From contig CANSKS010000025.1 in assembly GCA_947647615.1 (NCBI GenBank), positions 1-41,101 of the forward strand: a DNA stretch of 41,101 nt, written 5' to 3'. Below, in pieces: positions 1 through 8,365 of the stretch. Source of the stretch: an uncultured Neglectibacter sp. Lineage in GTDB: Bacteria > Bacillota > Clostridia > Oscillospirales > Acutalibacteraceae. The translations under genes and the position numbers were made by a program. The notes beneath the pieces are model-generated. The model did no database searches. It worked only from the letters and a program-made list of their open reading frames with translations, and had not been told where the DNA came from. Within the stretch, counting starts at the first letter, position 1; each line of letters starts with the position of its first letter.

Positions 1-262
1 GACCAGCGGCCCCCGTAGGACCTGCCGGGCCTTGCAAGCCTGTTGGACCAGCGGCTCCTGTGGGACCTGCCGGGCCTTGCAAGCCTGTTGGACCAGTGGC
101 TCCTGTAGGACCTGCCGGACCTTGCAAGCCTGTTGGACCAGTGGCTCCTGTAGGACCTGCCGGACCTTGCGAGCCTGTTGGGCCAGCGGCCCCTGTGGGA
201 CCTGCCGGACCTTGCAAGCCTGTTGGGCCGGTGGCTCCCGTAGAGCCCGCAGGACCTTGCTC
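1..262. repeat. 45-bp tandem repeat inside the collagen-like gene
   Basis: The word ttggacca/ttgggcc recurs at 43, 88, 133, 178 and 223, an exact 45-bp period. Each unit encodes five Gly-X-Y triplets (15 residues), for example [15 protein letters not shown]. Copies differ by a few synonymous or A/T-swapping changes. The array continues past the left edge. Such arrays expand and contract by slippage. Confidence 0.93.
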
Positions 263-886
263 ACCCATTGGCCCCATGGGCCCTTGAGGACCGGTATCGC
301 CCTGGTTTCCGGGAACTCCCTGAGGTCCCTGTTCCCCGCTGGGGCCAGCTGGACCGATAGGCCCTTGGGGCCCTTCCGGTCCAGTAGGGCCTATCGCGCC
401 GGTAGGGCCTGCAGCACCTTGTGGGCCCGGCTCACCACGAAGCCCCTGAGGGCCCATGGGGCCTTGCATCCCTATGGGGCCGGTAGCCCCTTTTACACCA
501 GAGGGACCTTGAGGGCCCTGGGGGCCTTCCGGACCTCTGCTGCCATCCATTCCTGCCGGACCCTGGGGACCCTGGATGCCTTGTGGACCCATGGGTCCTC
601 GGGGCCCCGTAGGTCCGGTAGGCCCTACAGAACCACAGGAAGGCCAACAACAGGGCTCACAAGGACAAGGTGAGCCAGAACATGGGGGCTGAGAGCTCCG
701 GCATGGATCTGAGGTACAAGGACAGGGAGGCGGACATACCGAACCCTGAGTTACTCCAAAATCCGCCGGAGTCAGCGGAGGAATAGGATTTTGAAAGCTT
801 TCGAACTTCTTACATTGATCACTTGGATAAGTAAAAAACCGATCCGGCTTTTTTTCGGACCAAGGCTCTTTTCTCCAATTTGCCAT
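1..886 (-). CDS. Collagen-like Gly-X-Y repeat protein, C-terminus beyond the window
   Basis: The frame is open from an ATG at 884-886 to the left edge, giving about 295 codons with the 3' end missing. A GGAGG ribosome binding site lies 7 to 11 bases upstream. The first ~95 residues are not collagenous. They have no signal peptide and carry a Cys/Pro-rich stretch (around residues 50-92). From there on every third residue is glycine ([16 protein letters not shown]), as in bacterial collagen-like proteins. Such proteins in spore-formers are often exosporium or spore-surface filaments (BclA type), and the sigma-K-like promoter supports that here. The Cys-rich head could cross-link or anchor the fibre. 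The spore location is an inference; a vegetative surface role is the alternative. The end facing the left edge is a tandem repeat, so copy number may vary. Confidence 0.9.
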   Translation of the reverse strand, partial: MANWRKEPWSEKKPDRFFTYPSDQCKKFESFQNPIPPLTPADFGVTQGSVCPPPCPCTSDPCRSSQPPCSGSPCPCEPCCWPSCGSVGPTGPTGPRGPMGPQGIQGPQGPAGMDGSRGPEGPQGPQGPSGVKGATGPIGMQGPMGPQGLRGEPGPQGAAGPTGAIGPTGPEGPQGPIGPAGPSGEQGPQGVPGNQGDTGPQGPMGPMGEQGPAGSTGATGPTGLQGPAGPTGAAGPTGSQGPAGPTGATGPTGLQGPAGPTGATGPTGLQGPAGPTGAAGPTGLQGPAGPTGAAG

Positions 887-926
887 AATCAAACCTCCAT
901 AAGATAAACGGAATTCATCCGTGCTC

Positions 927-953
927 TATCTTATGCCCCGGCTGCAAAAAGGT
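927..953 (-). promoter_or_regulatory. Sigma-K-like promoter of the collagen-like gene
   Basis: On the minus strand CATAAGATA (927-935) fits the mother-cell sporulation -10 pattern CATAnnnTA. An AC dinucleotide in CACC (952-953) lies 16 bases upstream, matching the sigma-K pattern AC-16/17-CATAnnnTA. No good sigma-A promoter is visible. CATAAGATA also forms a 9-bp inverted repeat with 898-906, directly before the GGAGG site, so the element could instead be an mRNA hairpin. Confidence 0.5.
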
Positions 954-973
954 GAGAAGCGGCATTTTAAAAA

Positions 974-2941
974 TTATATTTGTTCTATTGGTAGATGCAT
1001 ATATTGGTTGGCCTCGTTCCACTTCACAGAGAACCCGGCCCCATGGGAACAAAAAACAGAATCCGGTGAATTGGCTACATCACGTTCCGGATCATAGTTT
1101 TTCTCTTCCATCACTTTCCGGACCGATTTACAGGCTTCATAGCCTCCAAATTCCAAAGAAAGCCTCCCTTTTCCTCGAGTAAACACGGCGAATTCCTTGG
1201 GATAATCCATCATGGCACGAATGGGAGCCCGGCCTAAAAGCCTGGCTTGCTCTCCTTCCAATACCGGCGCCTGGCATTCTCCCTCCATACGCATTATATC
1301 GGACTGTACGCGGCCTGCCTGGGCAAGCTCTACCTCTGCAACAAACCGGTAATAGGGCTCCAACAGCAGGTTTTCTCCTTTCATTAGTCCCTGACGGATG
1401 GCCCGGTACACCGCTTCACGAAAATCGCCTCCTTCTGTATGTTTTAAATGGGCTTTTCCGGAAAGGAGCGTCACTTTCACATCGGCAAGTGCCGAGCCGG
1501 TAAGCACGCCTTTATGGGTTTTCTCCATAACATGAGTCTCTATTAGATTTTGCCAATTAGAAGAGAGGGAATCCAAGGGACAATGGCTTTCAAAAGTAAT
1601 GCCGCTGCCCCGAGGGGCCGGTGCAAGCATCAGATGCACCTCAGCATAATGGCGAAGAGGTTCAAAATGGCCACAGCCCACCACCGGAGCTTCCAAGGTT
1701 TCCCGATAAACTACCGAACAGGGGCCGAAGGATATCCTTTCCCCAAAACGTTCCAAAAATAATTCCTCCAGCACCTCCAGCTGGATTTGCCCCATTACAC
1801 GAATTTCAATCTCCTGGCTTTCCTCCTGCCAGAAAACAGAAAGCAACGGCTCCTCTTCTTCCAGCTCTCGAAAACAGGCCAGCATTTTGGTGGCGGGAAC
1901 AGCCGCGTTGAACAACACCTTAGCCGAAAGCAGCGGAACCAATTCCGGCCCAGTCGCTGTTTTGGCCCCTTCCCCTATTTTGTCCCCGACCTTTGCCGCT
2001 TGAAATCCTGTGATGGCGCAGAGCTCACCAGGGCTCGCCTGTTCCGCCAGCTGAAATTTCCCTCCCAGATAATGCCGAAGTTCATTGCATTTTTCCCATT
2101 GTCCTCCCGGCGTCAAAACTTGGGACTTTGGGCGGAGAATGCCGGCTTCTACCTTGAGCCATGTCACCCGGCCGCCTTTTTCATGGCGCACTTGATACAC
2201 CCGGCCGGAAAAAGGTGCCTCTTCTTTCCCCTTAGAGAAAGGAGCCAAAAGCCGGAAGCCGGAAAGCAGTTCCGGAATACCTTCTCCCAAGAGCGCCGCC
2301 CCACGAAACACTGGGAACAGTTCGCGTGTTTCCACCAAACCGCTGGCTGCCGAAAGCCAGGCCTCGCGCTCATAGCCCTTGGCAAAATACCGTTCCAAAA
2401 GGATGTCGTCTAAGCTTGCCAAAAATTCTGCGGCCCGCTCCGAAAACTCGCCCTCTTGGGAAAGCTCTCCATTAAAAAGAAAAAAATGCGGACCACCCAA
2501 CCTTTCTAGCTGGGCAATTACCTTTTCGGCATCGGCTCCAGGCCGGTCCATTTTATTTAAAAATAAAAATACCGGGATCTTCTTTTCTTTTAACAAGTGC
2601 CACAGAGTTTCTGTATGAGACTGCACGCCTTCCACCGCGCTGACCACAAGTAAAGCACAATCCAGCACTTGTAGGCAGCGCTCCATTTCCCCGGAAAAAT
2701 CTACATGTCCCGGGGTGTCCAACAAAAAGAACCGGCGATCGCCCAACGAAAAATCCGCTTGTCCAGAAAATACGGTAATACCCCTGCGGCGTTCAACTTC
2801 CTCAGAATCCAACAGTGTGTTTTTTTGGTCTACCCGTCCGGGCGTCCGCAAAACACCCTGACGATACAATATTTGTTCGGAAACCGTGGTTTTTCCTGCA
2901 TCTACATGCGCTAAAATTCCCAGTACTGTGTTTTTCCTCAT
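974..2941 (-). CDS. TetM/TetO-family ribosomal-protection-like translation GTPase
   Basis: 655 residues; tetracycline ribosomal protection proteins are about 640. Visible G motifs: P-loop AHVDAGKTT (11-19), switch RGIT (53-56), DTPGH (75-79) and NKMD (129-132). An EF-G-like domain order follows, and the tail contains SPDSVFCSHGAGF, which I associate with chromosomal TetM-like GTPases of Clostridia rather than the mobile tet(M) allele. Family role: binds the ribosome like EF-G and dislodges tetracycline, or acts as a house-keeping ribosome rescue or translation factor. It starts at ATG with AAAGGAAG upstream. A strong terminator-like hairpin ends about 20 bases before the start, so expression probably depends on read-through. 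Whether it confers resistance cannot be told from sequence. Confidence 0.88.
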   Translation of the reverse strand: MRKNTVLGILAHVDAGKTTVSEQILYRQGVLRTPGRVDQKNTLLDSEEVERRRGITVFSGQADFSLGDRRFFLLDTPGHVDFSGEMERCLQVLDCALLVVSAVEGVQSHTETLWHLLKEKKIPVFLFLNKMDRPGADAEKVIAQLERLGGPHFFLFNGELSQEGEFSERAAEFLASLDDILLERYFAKGYEREAWLSAASGLVETRELFPVFRGAALLGEGIPELLSGFRLLAPFSKGKEEAPFSGRVYQVRHEKGGRVTWLKVEAGILRPKSQVLTPGGQWEKCNELRHYLGGKFQLAEQASPGELCAITGFQAAKVGDKIGEGAKTATGPELVPLLSAKVLFNAAVPATKMLACFRELEEEEPLLSVFWQEESQEIEIRVMGQIQLEVLEELFLERFGERISFGPCSVVYRETLEAPVVGCGHFEPLRHYAEVHLMLAPAPRGSGITFESHCPLDSLSSNWQNLIETHVMEKTHKGVLTGSALADVKVTLLSGKAHLKHTEGGDFREAVYRAIRQGLMKGENLLLEPYYRFVAEVELAQAGRVQSDIMRMEGECQAPVLEGEQARLLGRAPIRAMMDYPKEFAVFTRGKGRLSLEFGGYEACKSVRKVMEEKNYDPERDVANSPDSVFCSHGAGFSVKWNEANQYMHLPIEQI

Positions 2942-2962
2942 GGCTATGCTTCCTTTCCAGAA

Positions 2963-3007
2963 AAAAGGCCCCTTCTCTACCGCGACACGGTAAAAAAGAG
3001 GCCTTTT
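2963..3007 (-). terminator. Terminator/attenuator between the 97-residue gene and the TetM-like gene
   Basis: On the minus strand AAAAGGCC (3000-3007) pairs with GGCCTTTT (2963-2970), with an inner ACCG/CGGT stem, followed by a run of T. It ends the ireB transcription unit and sits immediately upstream of the TetM-like ribosome binding site. No promoter was found between it and that gene. Confidence 0.75.
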
Positions 3008-3020
3008 CTCCTGTTTCTGT

Positions 3021-3314
3021 TTACTCTTGCAATGCCCTGTTCAGCCATACATCCGCAATATCCAAAGCCAAGTAGAGTCCAGTTTTTTCACTGGTTTTTA
3101 CAATCTGTTTTCTGCTTCGGATTTCAGGGTCAGTATACATAAGCTGTACTACCACTTTATCCGCCACATCCAGATCTCCTACTTTTTTCTTCGTCTTCAC
3201 ATCGACCTTGATGACATATTTATCTGTCATACTGCCGTAATAGATGGTATCGCCACTCCGTACCAAAGGTCTTCCTTTGTAGGTGGGAAAAGAAGTCGTT
3301 TTCTGTTCGCTCAA
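3021..3314 (-). CDS. Small conserved protein of unknown function downstream of ireB
   Basis: 97 residues from a TTG start, with GGTGAT about six bases upstream, 27 bases after the ireB stop. No signal peptide, membrane span or cysteine is present. The sequence is lysine-rich and beta-prone in the first half (GRPLVRSGDTIYYGSMTDKYVIKVDV) and more helical at the end (GLYLALDIADVWLNRALQE). I do not recognise the family. Position after ireB suggests co-transcription. In many Firmicutes the genes following ireB are ruvX and a DUF1292 gene, but this protein resembles neither. Confidence 0.72.
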   Translation of the reverse strand: MSEQKTTSFPTYKGRPLVRSGDTIYYGSMTDKYVIKVDVKTKKKVGDLDVADKVVVQLMYTDPEIRSRKQIVKTSEKTGLYLALDIADVWLNRALQE

Positions 3315-3341
3315 AGAATCACCGCGCTTTCTTTCAAAAAT

Positions 3342-3599
3342 TTATTCGCCCAAATAGGAACGTACCATTGCTTTCAAAAGCTCATCACGGTCGATCCGCC
3401 GAATTAAGCTTCGGGCATTGTTATGAGTTGTAATATAGGTGGGATCTTCCGAAAGGATGTATCCCACGATTTGGCTAATGGGATTGTAGCCCTTCTCTTT
3501 TAGGGCGTCATACACGGTAAGCAAATTGCGCTTCATCTCTTCTTCCCGTACCTCTTCTAAGGAAAAAGTAATGGTTTGGTTTTTAATTTCCTCTGGCAT
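3342..3599 (-). CDS. ireB: IreB-family regulatory phosphoprotein (UPF0297)
   Basis: 85 residues, the usual family size. Recognised from [11 protein letters not shown], the [24 protein letters not shown] core, and the ending [25 protein letters not shown]. In Enterococcus IreB is a substrate of the PASTA-domain Ser/Thr kinase IreK and its phosphatase IreP and affects cephalosporin tolerance; the same link is assumed here, but the kinase is not in the window. I chose the ATG at 3597-3599 because GGGAGGT (3607-3613) is seven bases away; the in-frame GTG at 3608 overlaps that site. The gene has its own promoter downstream of pheT. Confidence 0.93.
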   Translation of the reverse strand: MPEEIKNQTITFSLEEVREEEMKRNLLTVYDALKEKGYNPISQIVGYILSEDPTYITTHNNARSLIRRIDRDELLKAMVRSYLGE

Positions 3600-3635
3600 G
3601 TGGAACACCTCCCTGTTTTTTTATTTTCTTTATTC

Positions 3636-3664
3636 ATAATACATGATATCCGGGCTGAATTCAA
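3636..3664 (-). promoter_or_regulatory. Sigma-A promoter for ireB
   Basis: Minus strand: TTGAAT (3659-3664), a 17-base spacer, TATTAT (3636-3641). It starts 20 bases upstream of the pheT stop region and precedes the ireB ribosome binding site by about 22 bases. Confidence 0.75.
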
Positions 3665-3687
3665 GGGATTTCCCAAAGAAAATCTTT

Positions 3688-6054
3688 TTAGGCCCTAAGG
3701 GATATGCCCTGAGCCCTCCAACTTTCTACAATTTCATCTACCAAGGGCTGTACCTCTTCTTTGGAGAGGGTCTTCTCCTGAGAGGAGAAAGCAAAGCGAA
3801 GGGTAAGGCTGCGGCCATTTTCCAGTTGGAAAGAATCGATCAAGGAAACGCCGGTAAGGGGACCTTCCAAGGCCTTTGACCAAGCGGGTTCCAGATCGGC
3901 AAAGATTTTCCCTTGGGGCAGCACTAAGGAAAGGTCAATATCAATTCCCGGGAATTTAGAAGGCTCCCGATACACCACATCCAGGGCGGGAAGGGCCGCA
4001 AAGGCATCCATATCCAGCTGTGCTGCCACAACAACAGCCTTTTTATTGATTTTGCCACAAACAGCAGGATGTACCGTGCAAACCCACCCCAGCTCTTCGC
4101 CAAAAGCGGAAACAGAGGCGGTATTTCTGGGGTGCTGCCAGGCATGGACAGGCTTTGCCGGGGAGAAGCTCAGCTCTGTACGCTTAATTTGGCGCCCCAA
4201 GGCCTTTACCATGGCCAAAAGAGCAAAATAGAGCTCCTTTTCGCTGCGCTGGCGGCTGTAAAGCACAATGCCCAGCTTTTTCCGTTCCAAGCATTCTCCG
4301 TTTTCTTTTTTCCCCTCGACCACACGGCCAATTTCAAAAATGCCAAAGTCCGGTGCGAAAGCACGGTTCTCGTGGACAAAAGAAAGTAGCGTGGGACCCA
4401 TATTGTTTCGCAGCACCTCGTGGTCCGGAGTCTGGGCGTTGAGCAGGTGTATATTTTCTTCCGGCAAAATTCCCAGCTCTTTACACTTTTTGCTGTCCCA
4501 CCAAATGTAGGAATGGACCTCATGCAAATGATACTGCTGCACCAAAATATCTTTCGCGAAATTGTCCGATTTATTTCCAGCGCTTCTTTTCTCCGGCGCC
4601 AAAGGGCTTAAAGTGGTCGATACCAAGAAATTGTCGTAGCCATAAATTCTGGTGATCTCCTCGATAATATCGGCTTTTATAGTCACATCCTTTGTGGCCC
4701 GCCAGGAAGGCACCTTCACCGAAAACTGCCCATCCCGGCAAACAGCTTCAAAGCCCAGGGCATTTAGAGTAGCCAAAATTTCTTCGTTGTCAATATCGAT
4801 ACCGGTATACCGGTCTACGTAGCTTTTATCGAAGTTCAAGGAAATTTCCGGATACCGTTTTTTATAGACATCTGTTAAAGAAGAAATCACCTGAGCACCG
4901 GGATCAATATTTAACAGATGCTTCAAAAAGCGGCCAATGGCCAGAGCTGTCATTTCCGGGTCCAAGGTTTTTTCATAGCGCATGGAAGCGTCTGTGCGAA
5001 GGCCTAAGCGGGTGGAAGCCCTACGAATGCTGACACCGTCAAAATTGGCGGATTCCAGCAACAGGCTGTCGGTATTCTCTTCAATTTCGGAATCCAACCC
5101 GCCCATCACACCGGCAATGGCCACCGGTGTTCCCTTGGAACAGATCATCAAAGTGTCTTCATCCACCTTGCGTTCTTCCCCATCCAAGGTGGTAAAGAGG
5201 AAGGGCTGCTGGAAACGCTTTACCTCAATACAATCTACCTTGGCGCAATCGAAGGCATGCATGGGCTGCCCCATTTCCAGCATCAGGTAGTTGGTGAGGT
5301 CCGCTAACAGGTTAATGGCGCGAGTCCCGCAGTAGAACAGGCGAATCCGCATATCAACCGGGCTCACCTTTTTTTGGATGTTCCGGACCTTCAAGCCGGT
5401 ATACCGGTAGCAAAGCTGCGAGTCTTCCACTTGGATGGGGATAGGAGGAAGGTTTTCGAACTGGTCCAGCGCCACCGTTTCCAAGGGCTTTAGCTCTCTT
5501 CCGGTAAGGGCGGAAAATTCCCTGGCAATCCCGTAATGGCCCCAAAGATCCGGTCGGTTCGTAAGGGACTTGTTGTCCACCTCAAACACGATATCCCGAA
5601 TGGCATACTCCTCTGTGATGTCCTTTCCCACCGGGGCATCCTCCGGCAGCTCCATCAAGCCGGAATGGTCGGCGGAAATCCCCAGCTCCTTTTCGGAGCA
5701 GCACATGCCCTGGGATTCAAAACCGGCAATGGTGGCCCGTTTGATCTCCATACCGGCCACACTGCCGCCTTCTTTTACAAAAGGAACCAGCAGTCCCTCC
5801 CGCACATTGGGTGCGCCGCAGACTACATCATATACCTTGTCGCCGCCGTCTACTTTTAACAAATGGAGCTTTTTAGAATCGGGATGATTTTCCACGGAAA
5901 GGATTTTTCCTATGACCACATCCTTTAAATCGCTTCCCATGTGGAACACTTCCTCCACCTCGGCGGTAGAAAGGGTAAAACGGTGGATCAGCGCTTCCAA
6001 ATCCAACCCAGAAAGGTCGACGAAATCGCCGATCCAATTCATTGATATCAACAT
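3688..6054 (-). CDS. pheT: Phenylalanyl-tRNA synthetase beta subunit
   Basis: 788 residues, the normal bacterial length. The protein begins MLISMNWIGDFVDL, followed by a tRNA-binding (EMAP/OB) domain (VVIGKILSVENHPDSKKLHLLKVD), B3/B4 and B5 domains and a C-terminal ferredoxin-like anticodon-binding domain (SKFPGIDIDLSLV onward). With PheS it forms the cytoplasmic alpha2-beta2 enzyme that charges tRNA-Phe and edits Tyr-tRNA-Phe. AAGGAGGAA precedes the ATG at 6052-6054, so the longer in-frame extension to 6123 is rejected. It follows pheS by 115 bases on the same transcript and shares its T-box control. Confidence 0.97.
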   Translation of the reverse strand: MLISMNWIGDFVDLSGLDLEALIHRFTLSTAEVEEVFHMGSDLKDVVIGKILSVENHPDSKKLHLLKVDGGDKVYDVVCGAPNVREGLLVPFVKEGGSVAGMEIKRATIAGFESQGMCCSEKELGISADHSGLMELPEDAPVGKDITEEYAIRDIVFEVDNKSLTNRPDLWGHYGIAREFSALTGRELKPLETVALDQFENLPPIPIQVEDSQLCYRYTGLKVRNIQKKVSPVDMRIRLFYCGTRAINLLADLTNYLMLEMGQPMHAFDCAKVDCIEVKRFQQPFLFTTLDGEERKVDEDTLMICSKGTPVAIAGVMGGLDSEIEENTDSLLLESANFDGVSIRRASTRLGLRTDASMRYEKTLDPEMTALAIGRFLKHLLNIDPGAQVISSLTDVYKKRYPEISLNFDKSYVDRYTGIDIDNEEILATLNALGFEAVCRDGQFSVKVPSWRATKDVTIKADIIEEITRIYGYDNFLVSTTLSPLAPEKRSAGNKSDNFAKDILVQQYHLHEVHSYIWWDSKKCKELGILPEENIHLLNAQTPDHEVLRNNMGPTLLSFVHENRAFAPDFGIFEIGRVVEGKKENGECLERKKLGIVLYSRQRSEKELYFALLAMVKALGRQIKRTELSFSPAKPVHAWQHPRNTASVSAFGEELGWVCTVHPAVCGKINKKAVVVAAQLDMDAFAALPALDVVYREPSKFPGIDIDLSLVLPQGKIFADLEPAWSKALEGPLTGVSLIDSFQLENGRSLTLRFAFSSQEKTLSKEEVQPLVDEIVESWRAQGISLRA

Positions 6055-6169
6055 GTCAATTTCCTCCTTTTCCGCTTTTTTATCGCGGAAAATATTCTTC
6101 AGACTGTGATTTCCGGCCGGCATAATCCAGCCAAAAACAGAGTTCTATTTTCCCTTGGCCACAGTAGTC

Positions 6170-7198
6170 TCACTCATGGGTAAACTGGGATAGCGCCTTT
6201 AAATTCCCGCTGTTCAAATCCCGAATATCTTTAACCCCGTATTTCATCATAACCAGACGGGTGAGGCCCAAGCCAAAAGCGAAGCCGGTATATTCCTCCG
6301 GGTCAATGCCGCCGGCCTTCAGCACGTTGGGGTGGATCATCCCGCAGGGGCAAAGCTCCAGCCAACCGGAATTTTTACAAGAGGGGCAGCCTTCGCCCCC
6401 GCAGATTAAGCAGGAGATATCCATTTCAAAGCCCGGCTCCACAAATGGGAAAAAGCCTGGGCGCAGCCGCACATTAATGTCTCGCTGGAACACCTGGGAA
6501 AGCATGGTTTTCATAAAATAGATCAAATTGGAAATAGAGATGTTTTTATCTATCATAATGCCTTCCATTTGGAAGAATGTATTTTCATGGCAGGCATCGG
6601 TGGCTTCGTTGCGAAAGCAGCGTCCGGGAAAAATAGCCCGAAGAGGCGCTCCATATTTTCGCATAATGGCATTTTGGGCCGCTGAGGTATGAGTTTTCAA
6701 CAGCTGCCCGTTTTCCAAATAATAGGTATCCTGCATGTCTCTGGCCGGGTGGTCCTTAGGAATATTTACTGCCTCGAAACATTCGTAATCGGTAACGATC
6801 TCTTTAAAATCCTCAATGGTAAAACCCATAGAAGCGAAAATTTCTTCCAATTCCCTTTGGACCAAAGTAATGGGATGGTAAGACCCTACCTCTTCTGAAA
6901 CCGGCAGCGTAACATCGTACTGTTCCGCAGCGGCAATTTGAGCTTCCTCTTCTTCCGCCCGAATCTTTTCCACCTGTTCCGCAATTTTTTCTTCCACCTG
7001 CCGCTTCAGTTGGTTGATGTGCTGGCCCATCTCCTTTTTTTGCTCGCCGGCTACATCTTTCAGCTCTTTTAAAAGCTCTGTGACAGCCCCCTTCTTCCCC
7101 AGGTAAGCCACCCTCAGCTTTTCTACGGCCTCGCTGCTTTTGGCATTTTCCAGCTCCTGCTGAAAGCTTTGCTTCAGAGCCTGGATTTTTTCGTTCAT
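6170..7198 (-). CDS. pheS: Phenylalanyl-tRNA synthetase alpha subunit
   Basis: 342 residues, standard for the family. It has an N-terminal helical coiled-coil arm (residues 1-85, rich in K/E/Q). The class II core shows motif 2 as FRNEATDACHENTFFQMEG and motif 3 as GFAFGLGLTRLVMMKYG. A zinc-like cluster CLICGGEGCPSCKNSGW lies near residue 265. The catalytic site for Phe-adenylate formation is in this subunit. The ATG at 7198 is preceded by AAAGGAAG. First gene of the pheST operon, directly downstream of the T-box. Confidence 0.97.
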   Translation of the reverse strand: MNEKIQALKQSFQQELENAKSSEAVEKLRVAYLGKKGAVTELLKELKDVAGEQKKEMGQHINQLKRQVEEKIAEQVEKIRAEEEEAQIAAAEQYDVTLPVSEEVGSYHPITLVQRELEEIFASMGFTIEDFKEIVTDYECFEAVNIPKDHPARDMQDTYYLENGQLLKTHTSAAQNAIMRKYGAPLRAIFPGRCFRNEATDACHENTFFQMEGIMIDKNISISNLIYFMKTMLSQVFQRDINVRLRPGFFPFVEPGFEMDISCLICGGEGCPSCKNSGWLELCPCGMIHPNVLKAGGIDPEEYTGFAFGLGLTRLVMMKYGVKDIRDLNSGNLKALSQFTHE

Positions 7199-7261
7199 CT
7201 CTCTCTTCCTTTCTATACTTCACTTCGATAAAGGTTTCGGGGAATCCTTCTCAAATAACAT

Positions 7262-7550
7262 AAAAAGAAGCTTCCCCCCAAATGCTTGGGGCGAAGCCAA
7301 ACTGCTACGCGGTACCACCCAATTTCAGCAAGCATATTCCAAACAGCCTGCCCTTTCACAGCCTATAACGGCGCCGCACCGTCAGAGCCTACAAGAAGAC
7401 CAAAGCATATTAAAAAAGCTTGGTACGTTCAACTCTGCCGCTCCAAAGGGAACTTCTTTCCATGCGCTCCGCACAAACGCTTCCAGCCGCCGGCGTTTGC
7501 TCTCTGGCCGTGCTACATGGAACTACTTTCCTTCTTCCCAGCGTTTGGAG
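7262..7550 (-). promoter_or_regulatory. T-box leader (tRNA-Phe sensing) of pheST
   Basis: On the minus strand the transcript carries the conserved T-box word GGGTGGTACCGCG (7308-7320), which pairs with the tRNA acceptor end. The base of Stem I is CTCCAAA (7544-7550) pairing with TTTGGAG (7441-7447). The bulged segment just before the 3' strand contains TTC (complement at 7450-7452), a phenylalanine specifier. A terminator (GCTTC-CCCCAA against TTGGGG-GAAGC, about 7267-7298) is followed by TTCTTTTTA. Uncharged tRNA-Phe should stabilise the antiterminator and allow pheST transcription. Confidence 0.93.
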
Positions 7551-7552
7551 TT

Positions 7553-7581
7553 ATCATATCACAATAACATCTAATTTTCAA
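7553..7581 (-). promoter_or_regulatory. Sigma-A promoter of the pheST T-box transcript
   Basis: Minus strand: TTGAAA (7576-7581), 17-base spacer, TATGAT (7553-7558), placed immediately before Stem I of the T-box. Confidence 0.8.
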
Positions 7582-7641
7582 GTAATTTTCTGCCTTTTCA
7601 AAACCGAAAAAGGGAATTTGATAAGATTCATAAAAGATTCA

Positions 7642-7670
7642 TTGAATTCATTCTACCTCTATGATATAAT
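7642..7670 (+). promoter_or_regulatory. Sigma-A promoter of the small membrane protein gene
   Basis: TTGAAT (7642-7647), 17-base spacer, TATAAT (7665-7670). It diverges from the pheST promoter about 60 bases away. Confidence 0.8.
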
Positions 7671-7725
7671 TGTAAAATCAAAATTTTCATCATCAGGCCA
7701 GCGGAAGAAAGGATTGGGTAACAAA

Positions 7726-8265
7726 ATGGGCGACGTTTTTATTGAACGCATGGTAAAGAAAAAAATGGAATCGATAGATATCCTTATCATTGCAGGTATT
7801 GTGTTGGGTATTCTGCTTTTAACTCCCATTCTTTTGCTTTTAAGCATGCAATTTGGTTTATTGACGTTCGGTATGTTGGCTGTTGCCGGTTTGGTGTTCG
7901 GCGGTTACAAGCTTTTATGTACCCGACTTCTAGAATATGAATACAGCCTTACAAACGGCTATATTGCCATAGATAAAATTATGAATCGCGCTTCCCGCAA
8001 ACGATTGACTGCTTTTGAATGCAGCAGTACCGAAGACATTGGCGAATACAAAAAAAATGAGTCTCGGTTAAAAAACCGTTCCTTTGACACCCGCATTTTC
8101 GCCGCTGCCTCTTCCTCCTATGAAAACTCTTGGTTCATGATTGTGCAGAGTACAAAGACCGGGAAGACTTTAGTAGTTTTTGACCCGGACGAAGATTTGC
8201 AGGAGGCTATTAAAAAATTTATTCCTCGGCCCTTGAAGTTCGAAATATTTGGGAGGAATTCTTAA
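7726..8265 (+). CDS. Small membrane protein, DUF6106-like
   Basis: 179 residues. It begins MGDVFIERMVKKK, followed by two closely spaced membrane spans (about residues 17-40 and 45-65: ILIIAGIVLGILLL and LLTFGMLAVAGLVFGGY). A soluble domain of about 110 residues follows (YEYSLTNGYIAIDKIMNRASRKRL ... FMIVQSTKTGKTLVVFDPDEDLQEAIKKFIP), resembling a PH-like domain facing the cytoplasm. I connect the MGDVFIE start and layout with DUF6106 of Clostridia, from memory only. The open frame extends upstream to 7420, but that crosses the T-box and both promoters. The ATG at 7726 with GAAAGGA upstream is the sensible start. Function unknown; it has its own promoter. Confidence 0.8.
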   Translation: MGDVFIERMVKKKMESIDILIIAGIVLGILLLTPILLLLSMQFGLLTFGMLAVAGLVFGGYKLLCTRLLEYEYSLTNGYIAIDKIMNRASRKRLTAFECSSTEDIGEYKKNESRLKNRSFDTRIFAAASSSYENSWFMIVQSTKTGKTLVVFDPDEDLQEAIKKFIPRPLKFEIFGRNS

Positions 8266-8330
8266 TTTGGTTTCTCCTTTACTCGAAAAGGATCGGCCGA
8301 AAAATAAATTTACAAAAAGAAGAATTATTC

Positions 8331-8359
8331 TTGATTTTTTCTTCCTCTTATGCTAGAAT
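8331..8359 (+). promoter_or_regulatory. Sigma-A promoter of the hydrogenase-maturation operon
   Basis: TTGATT (8331-8336), 17-base spacer, TAGAAT (8354-8359). Transcription would start near 8366, giving a leader of about 125 bases before the first gene. Confidence 0.7.
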
Positions 8360-8365
8360 TAAGTT

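Noticed and set aside
1-262. 45-bp repeats as a CRISPR array
   Set aside because: No unique spacers; units are contiguous and encode Gly-X-Y triplets in one long frame.
32-673. 213-codon plus-strand frame opposite the collagen-like gene
   Set aside because: Antisense shadow of GC-rich repeats; the minus strand has the start, ribosome binding site and collagen pattern.
6055-6123. Longer N-terminus for pheT
   Set aside because: AAGGAGGAA lies inside this segment and points to the ATG at 6054, which matches the usual start of PheT.
7420-7725. N-terminal extension of the small membrane protein
   Set aside because: It would translate through the T-box of the other strand and both promoters; it has no ribosome binding site.
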